Shown here piece by piece: positions 61,511 through 64,000 of a stretch of 64,000 nucleotides of DNA (its first letter is position 1; each line of letters starts with the position of its first letter). Made by a program: the position numbers and the translations under genes. A model generated the notes under the pieces. That model had not been told where the DNA came from, did no database searches, and saw only the letters and a list, made by a program, of their open reading frames with translations. The DNA is taken from contig CAVVOX010000002.1 in assembly GCA_963749875.1 (NCBI GenBank), forward strand, positions 1,550,001 to 1,614,000. The letters are read 5' to 3'. This DNA is from JAHQVI01 sp963749875. Lineage in GTDB: Bacteria; Pseudomonadota; Alphaproteobacteria; Rhizobiales; Rhodomicrobiaceae.

Positions 61511-61918
61511 TCAGTACTGCATCACCGGCGCAATCGCTTTTGCCTGGCTCACCCAGTTCTCGATCTGTCCGACCCCGGGAAGCTGCCGGACAAGCTTGCG
61601 CCTGCCATTGGCCTCCACCATCGCCTTGTGAAGATTATCCGCGCGACGCTTGGACAGCTCCTTCACCGTATCGACGCCCGCAACTTCGAGCAGTTCGGAG
61701 AACTCTTCACCGATGCCCTTAATGCGCAGCAGGTCGCACATATTGGCCCATTTCAGAATCAGCTTCTCCTCGATCCCGGACGCTTCGGCAAGCACCTTCC
61801 TGCCCTTGCGCGTCGCGGCCCGGTCCAATAGCTGCTTGGTGCTCGCGATACCGACCTTCTGAAGTTTCGCTGCATATTTCGCACCGACGCCTTCGATCTT
61901 CTCGACTTTGTAATTCAC
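61511..61918 (-). CDS. DUF4332-domain (helix-hairpin-helix) protein
   Basis: A 135-residue protein with two helix-hairpin-helix motifs: IEGVGAKYAAKLQKVGIAST and IKGIGEEFSELLEVAGVDTV, and a third (LPGVGQIENWV). Such motifs bind DNA without base specificity. The start GTG 61918 has AAGGAG seven bases upstream. It stands alone, with about 290 bp without genes on the mut side. Function unknown. Confidence 0.88.
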   Translation of the reverse strand: MNYKVEKIEGVGAKYAAKLQKVGIASTKQLLDRAATRKGRKVLAEASGIEEKLILKWANMCDLLRIKGIGEEFSELLEVAGVDTVKELSKRRADNLHKAMVEANGRRKLVRQLPGVGQIENWVSQAKAIAPVMQY

Positions 61919-62183
61919 GCTATTCTCCTTCAGCCGTTTCGATCTCTCTCATGCCCATTCGGCACGAAACCGCATGAAAGCGGTTCAATGGAGAATCTTT
62001 ATGCATATAGTCGCATAGCGCCAAGCGAATTTGTTCCAGTTTCGACGACAAGGGGATTTGGCGTGGACAAAAGGCAGCCGGAACCGTCTGGCGGCGGAGG
62101 GCCGAGTTGGGATAGCCTGTGCCGCAAATGGTCGTGGCGGACGAAAACCATATTGGCGGGTGATCGCGGAAGGTGACAGGCAG

Positions 62184-63683
62184 ATGAGCGATTATTCAGA
62201 CGACGCAGTATTTTTGGGCAAGAGCGTGGAGCGGGAAGAACTCCTGCTCAGGCTTGTCAATCGCCACGGCCTGATCACAGGAGCGACAGGCACCGGCAAG
62301 ACCGTATCGCTGCAAATCATCACCGAGGGTCTGTCGGCAAAGGGCGTTCCGGTCTTTGCGGCGGATGTGAAGGGCGATCTGTCAGGGCTCGCGGCGAGCG
62401 GCGTCTCTAAGCCTTTCCTCGAAGAGCGCGCAAAGACGATCGGCTTCGACGATTACCGCTATGAAGCCTTTCCAGTGATCTTCTGGGATCTGTTCGGCGA
62501 GCGGGGCCATCCGATTCGCGCGACCATCAAGGATATGGGGCCGCTTCTCCTGTCGCGTCTCTTGGAGCTGAACGATGTTCAGGAAGGCGTCCTCAACATC
62601 GCGTTCCGGGTGGCGGATGACGAAAAGCTCCCGCTCCTCGATCTCGAAGATCTCCGTTCACTGATCGCCCATGTGTCCGGGCGCGCGGATGAGCTCTCCG
62701 CGAAATACGGCAATGTGGCCAAAAGCTCGGTCGGCGCCATTCAGCGGCGGCTCCTCGTCCTGGAAGAGCAGTCTGCGGAGCAATTTTTCGGTGAGCCGGC
62801 CTTCGACATCAAGGACTTCATGCGGACCGACGCCAATGGGCACGGCTATGTGAGCATTCTGGCCGCCGACAAGCTGATGGCAACGCCGCGGCTCTATGCG
62901 ACCTTCCTCTTATGGCTTCTGAGCGAGCTGTTCGAGACGCTGCCCGAGGTCGGCGACCCGCCCAAACCGAAGCTGGTCTTCTTTTTCGACGAGACGCATC
63001 TCATGTTCGACGAAGCGCCCAAAGCGCTCCTGGAACGCATCGAGCAGATTGCGCGCCTTATCCGCTCCAAGGGAATCGGCGTCTATTTTGTCACCCAGAA
63101 CCCGCTCGACGTGCCGGACAGCGTCTCCAGCCAGCTCGGCAACCGCATTCAGCACGCGCTGCGCGCCTATACACCTCGTGAGCAGCGCGCCGTCAAGGCG
63201 GCAGCGGAGACGTTCCGGCCCAATCCCGCCTTCGAAACGGAGCGCGTGATCCTCGAACTCGGGGTCGGCGAGGCGCTCGTCTCGACGCTCCGGGCGAAAG
63301 GCGAACCCTCCATGGTGCAGCGGACGTTGATCCGGCCGCCTTCCTCCCGGCTCGGCCCTCTGACGGCGGAGGAGCGGACCGCGGTCATCGGGGCGAGCCC
63401 GGTCAAGGGCGTCTATGACGAAAGGCTCGACCGCGACTCCGCCCATGAAATTCTTGAGCGCAGAAGCGAACGCAAGGCCGCGGAGGCAGACGAAGGCGGT
63501 TATGAGCGGCATGGCGAATTTCGAATCCCCAAGCCGCCGGGCGAGTCCGGCGAGCGCGCGCCCTCGCGCAGCTCGCGCCGGAACACGCCGCTCGAGGCGT
63601 TTTTCAAATCGCTGGCCCGCTCCGCCGGAACCGTGCTTCCCCGGATTCTGGAGCGGGTGCTTCGGAGCCGATACAAACGTTAG
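62184..63683 (+). CDS. HerA-like / DUF853 ATPase
   Basis: FtsK-HerA superfamily ATPase, 499 residues from ATG 62184. Walker A GATGTGKTV is followed by FAADVKGDLSGLAASG, a Walker B-type LVFFFDETHLMFDE, and the sensor segment GVYFVTQNPLDVPD, all DUF853 features. It has C-terminal basic, disordered residues (SSRRNTPLEAFFKSL). The neighbouring nuclease of canonical HerA-NurA systems is absent. The frame upstream of 62184 is open but lacks domain features. Probably cytoplasmic; function unknown. Confidence 0.9.
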   Translation: MSDYSDDAVFLGKSVEREELLLRLVNRHGLITGATGTGKTVSLQIITEGLSAKGVPVFAADVKGDLSGLAASGVSKPFLEERAKTIGFDDYRYEAFPVIFWDLFGERGHPIRATIKDMGPLLLSRLLELNDVQEGVLNIAFRVADDEKLPLLDLEDLRSLIAHVSGRADELSAKYGNVAKSSVGAIQRRLLVLEEQSAEQFFGEPAFDIKDFMRTDANGHGYVSILAADKLMATPRLYATFLLWLLSELFETLPEVGDPPKPKLVFFFDETHLMFDEAPKALLERIEQIARLIRSKGIGVYFVTQNPLDVPDSVSSQLGNRIQHALRAYTPREQRAVKAAAETFRPNPAFETERVILELGVGEALVSTLRAKGEPSMVQRTLIRPPSSRLGPLTAEERTAVIGASPVKGVYDERLDRDSAHEILERRSERKAAEADEGGYERHGEFRIPKPPGESGERAPSRSSRRNTPLEAFFKSLARSAGTVLPRILERVLRSRYKR

Positions 63684-63693
63684 GAAAGATGAG

Positions 63694-64000
63694 ATGAGCG
63701 CTATGATGGACTTCCGGCCCGTCGCGATCGCGGCGATCGCATTCCTCGCGGTCTGCTGGCCCGCCGCCGCCAAACCCGCTCATGACCCGGACGCGCTCTA
63801 CAAGGCGGAGACCATCGTCACCGGGACCGGCCCGGCCGAACGGCTGCGCGGCTTCAAGATCGGCGCGAAAGAGGTCCTGATCAAACTCACCGGACGGCCC
63901 CGGATCGCAAAGACCGAGCGGGCCAAATCCGTGATCGCCCTCGCGCCGGGCCTTATCGGCGAGCACAGCTATGAAGACCGGATGAAGGACATTCCGATCC
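63694..64000 (+). CDS. DUF2066-like exported protein, N-terminal part (window edge)
   Basis: The reading frame starts at ATG 63694 (AGGAAAG upstream, 10 bp after the previous stop) and continues off the right edge. A signal peptide (VAIAAIAFLAVCWPAAA) is followed by LYKAETIVTGTGPAERLRG and EVLIKLTGRPRIAKT, a pattern also seen in DUF2066 proteins. It is probably co-transcribed with the DUF853 gene. Confidence 0.75.
   Translation, partial: MSAMMDFRPVAIAAIAFLAVCWPAAAKPAHDPDALYKAETIVTGTGPAERLRGFKIGAKEVLIKLTGRPRIAKTERAKSVIALAPGLIGEHSYEDRMKDIPI

Noticed and set aside
1..64000. CRISPR array, insertion sequence or integrase
   Set aside because: No regularly spaced direct repeats, no transposase or integrase motifs. 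The dispersed repeats are hairpins without encoded enzymes.

Overview
The window is GC-rich, densely coded chromosomal DNA from an alphaproteobacterium, most likely of the order Hyphomicrobiales (Rhizobiales). I cannot name the genus. The assignment rests on gene content and order: hdaA next to a CDP-alcohol phosphatidyltransferase, a DUF2066 gene and purM-purN, with ppk-ppx close by; an rnd/aspS divergent pair; a Tad/Cpa pilus set with a prepilin peptidase; a form I aerobic CO dehydrogenase; and a methylmalonyl-CoA mutase pair.

Layout. 1-6036 (minus strand) is a Tad pilus operon, pilin-cpaA-cpaB-cpaE-cpaF-tadB-tadC, that lacks the secretin gene usually found between cpaB and cpaE. 6327-13000 holds a cyclopropane-fatty-acid-synthase-type methyltransferase, a small HTH protein, a subtilisin-like protease facing an ECF sigma/anti-sigma pair, and an unrecognised gene. 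13052-24283 holds tRNA-Leu, a ceramidase-family and a sterol-desaturase-family membrane enzyme, a VapC toxin with an unusual HTH-type partner, aspS, rnd, a patatin-like lipoprotein, an outer-membrane barrel protein, and a probable copper group (cupredoxin, 33-residue membrane peptide, DUF302). 24450-33580 holds a methyltransferase and then the CO oxidation locus: coxM (frameshifted), coxS, coxL, coxD, coxE and a coxF/xdhC-like gene on the minus strand, with a divergent MHYT-LytTR regulator (coxC type). Four copies of an 11-bp motif lie in the divergent promoter region.

33577-43191 holds a decayed DUF3141/acetate-kinase remnant, an MFS transporter, a winged-helix/TPR regulator, a frameshifted HExxH protein gene, a DnaJ-like chaperone, ppx-ppk, and a dispersed repeat. 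43224-49575 is the conserved housekeeping block (hdaA, pgsA-like, DUF2066, purMN) followed by a second DnaJ-like chaperone with its CbpM modulator. 49747-56796 is an accessory stretch: a cluster of palindromes, a TPR protein, two tandem paralogues that join a PstS-like binding domain to an OmpA-like domain, and a DUF4239-type membrane protein. 56935-64000 holds methylmalonyl-CoA mutase (both subunits), a DUF4332 protein, a HerA/DUF853 ATPase and the start of another exported DUF2066-like protein.

Three points stand out. First, a dispersed, roughly 130-bp, two-hairpin repeat occurs in six full or partial copies with no transposase in view. Second, the cox promoter region carries paired direct repeats with a two-helical-turn period next to a LytTR regulator. 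Third, several genes carry single-base frameshifts (coxM, the HExxH gene, one PstS-OmpA paralogue, possibly the TPR gene). These could be real decay or sequencing errors, and only read data can decide.
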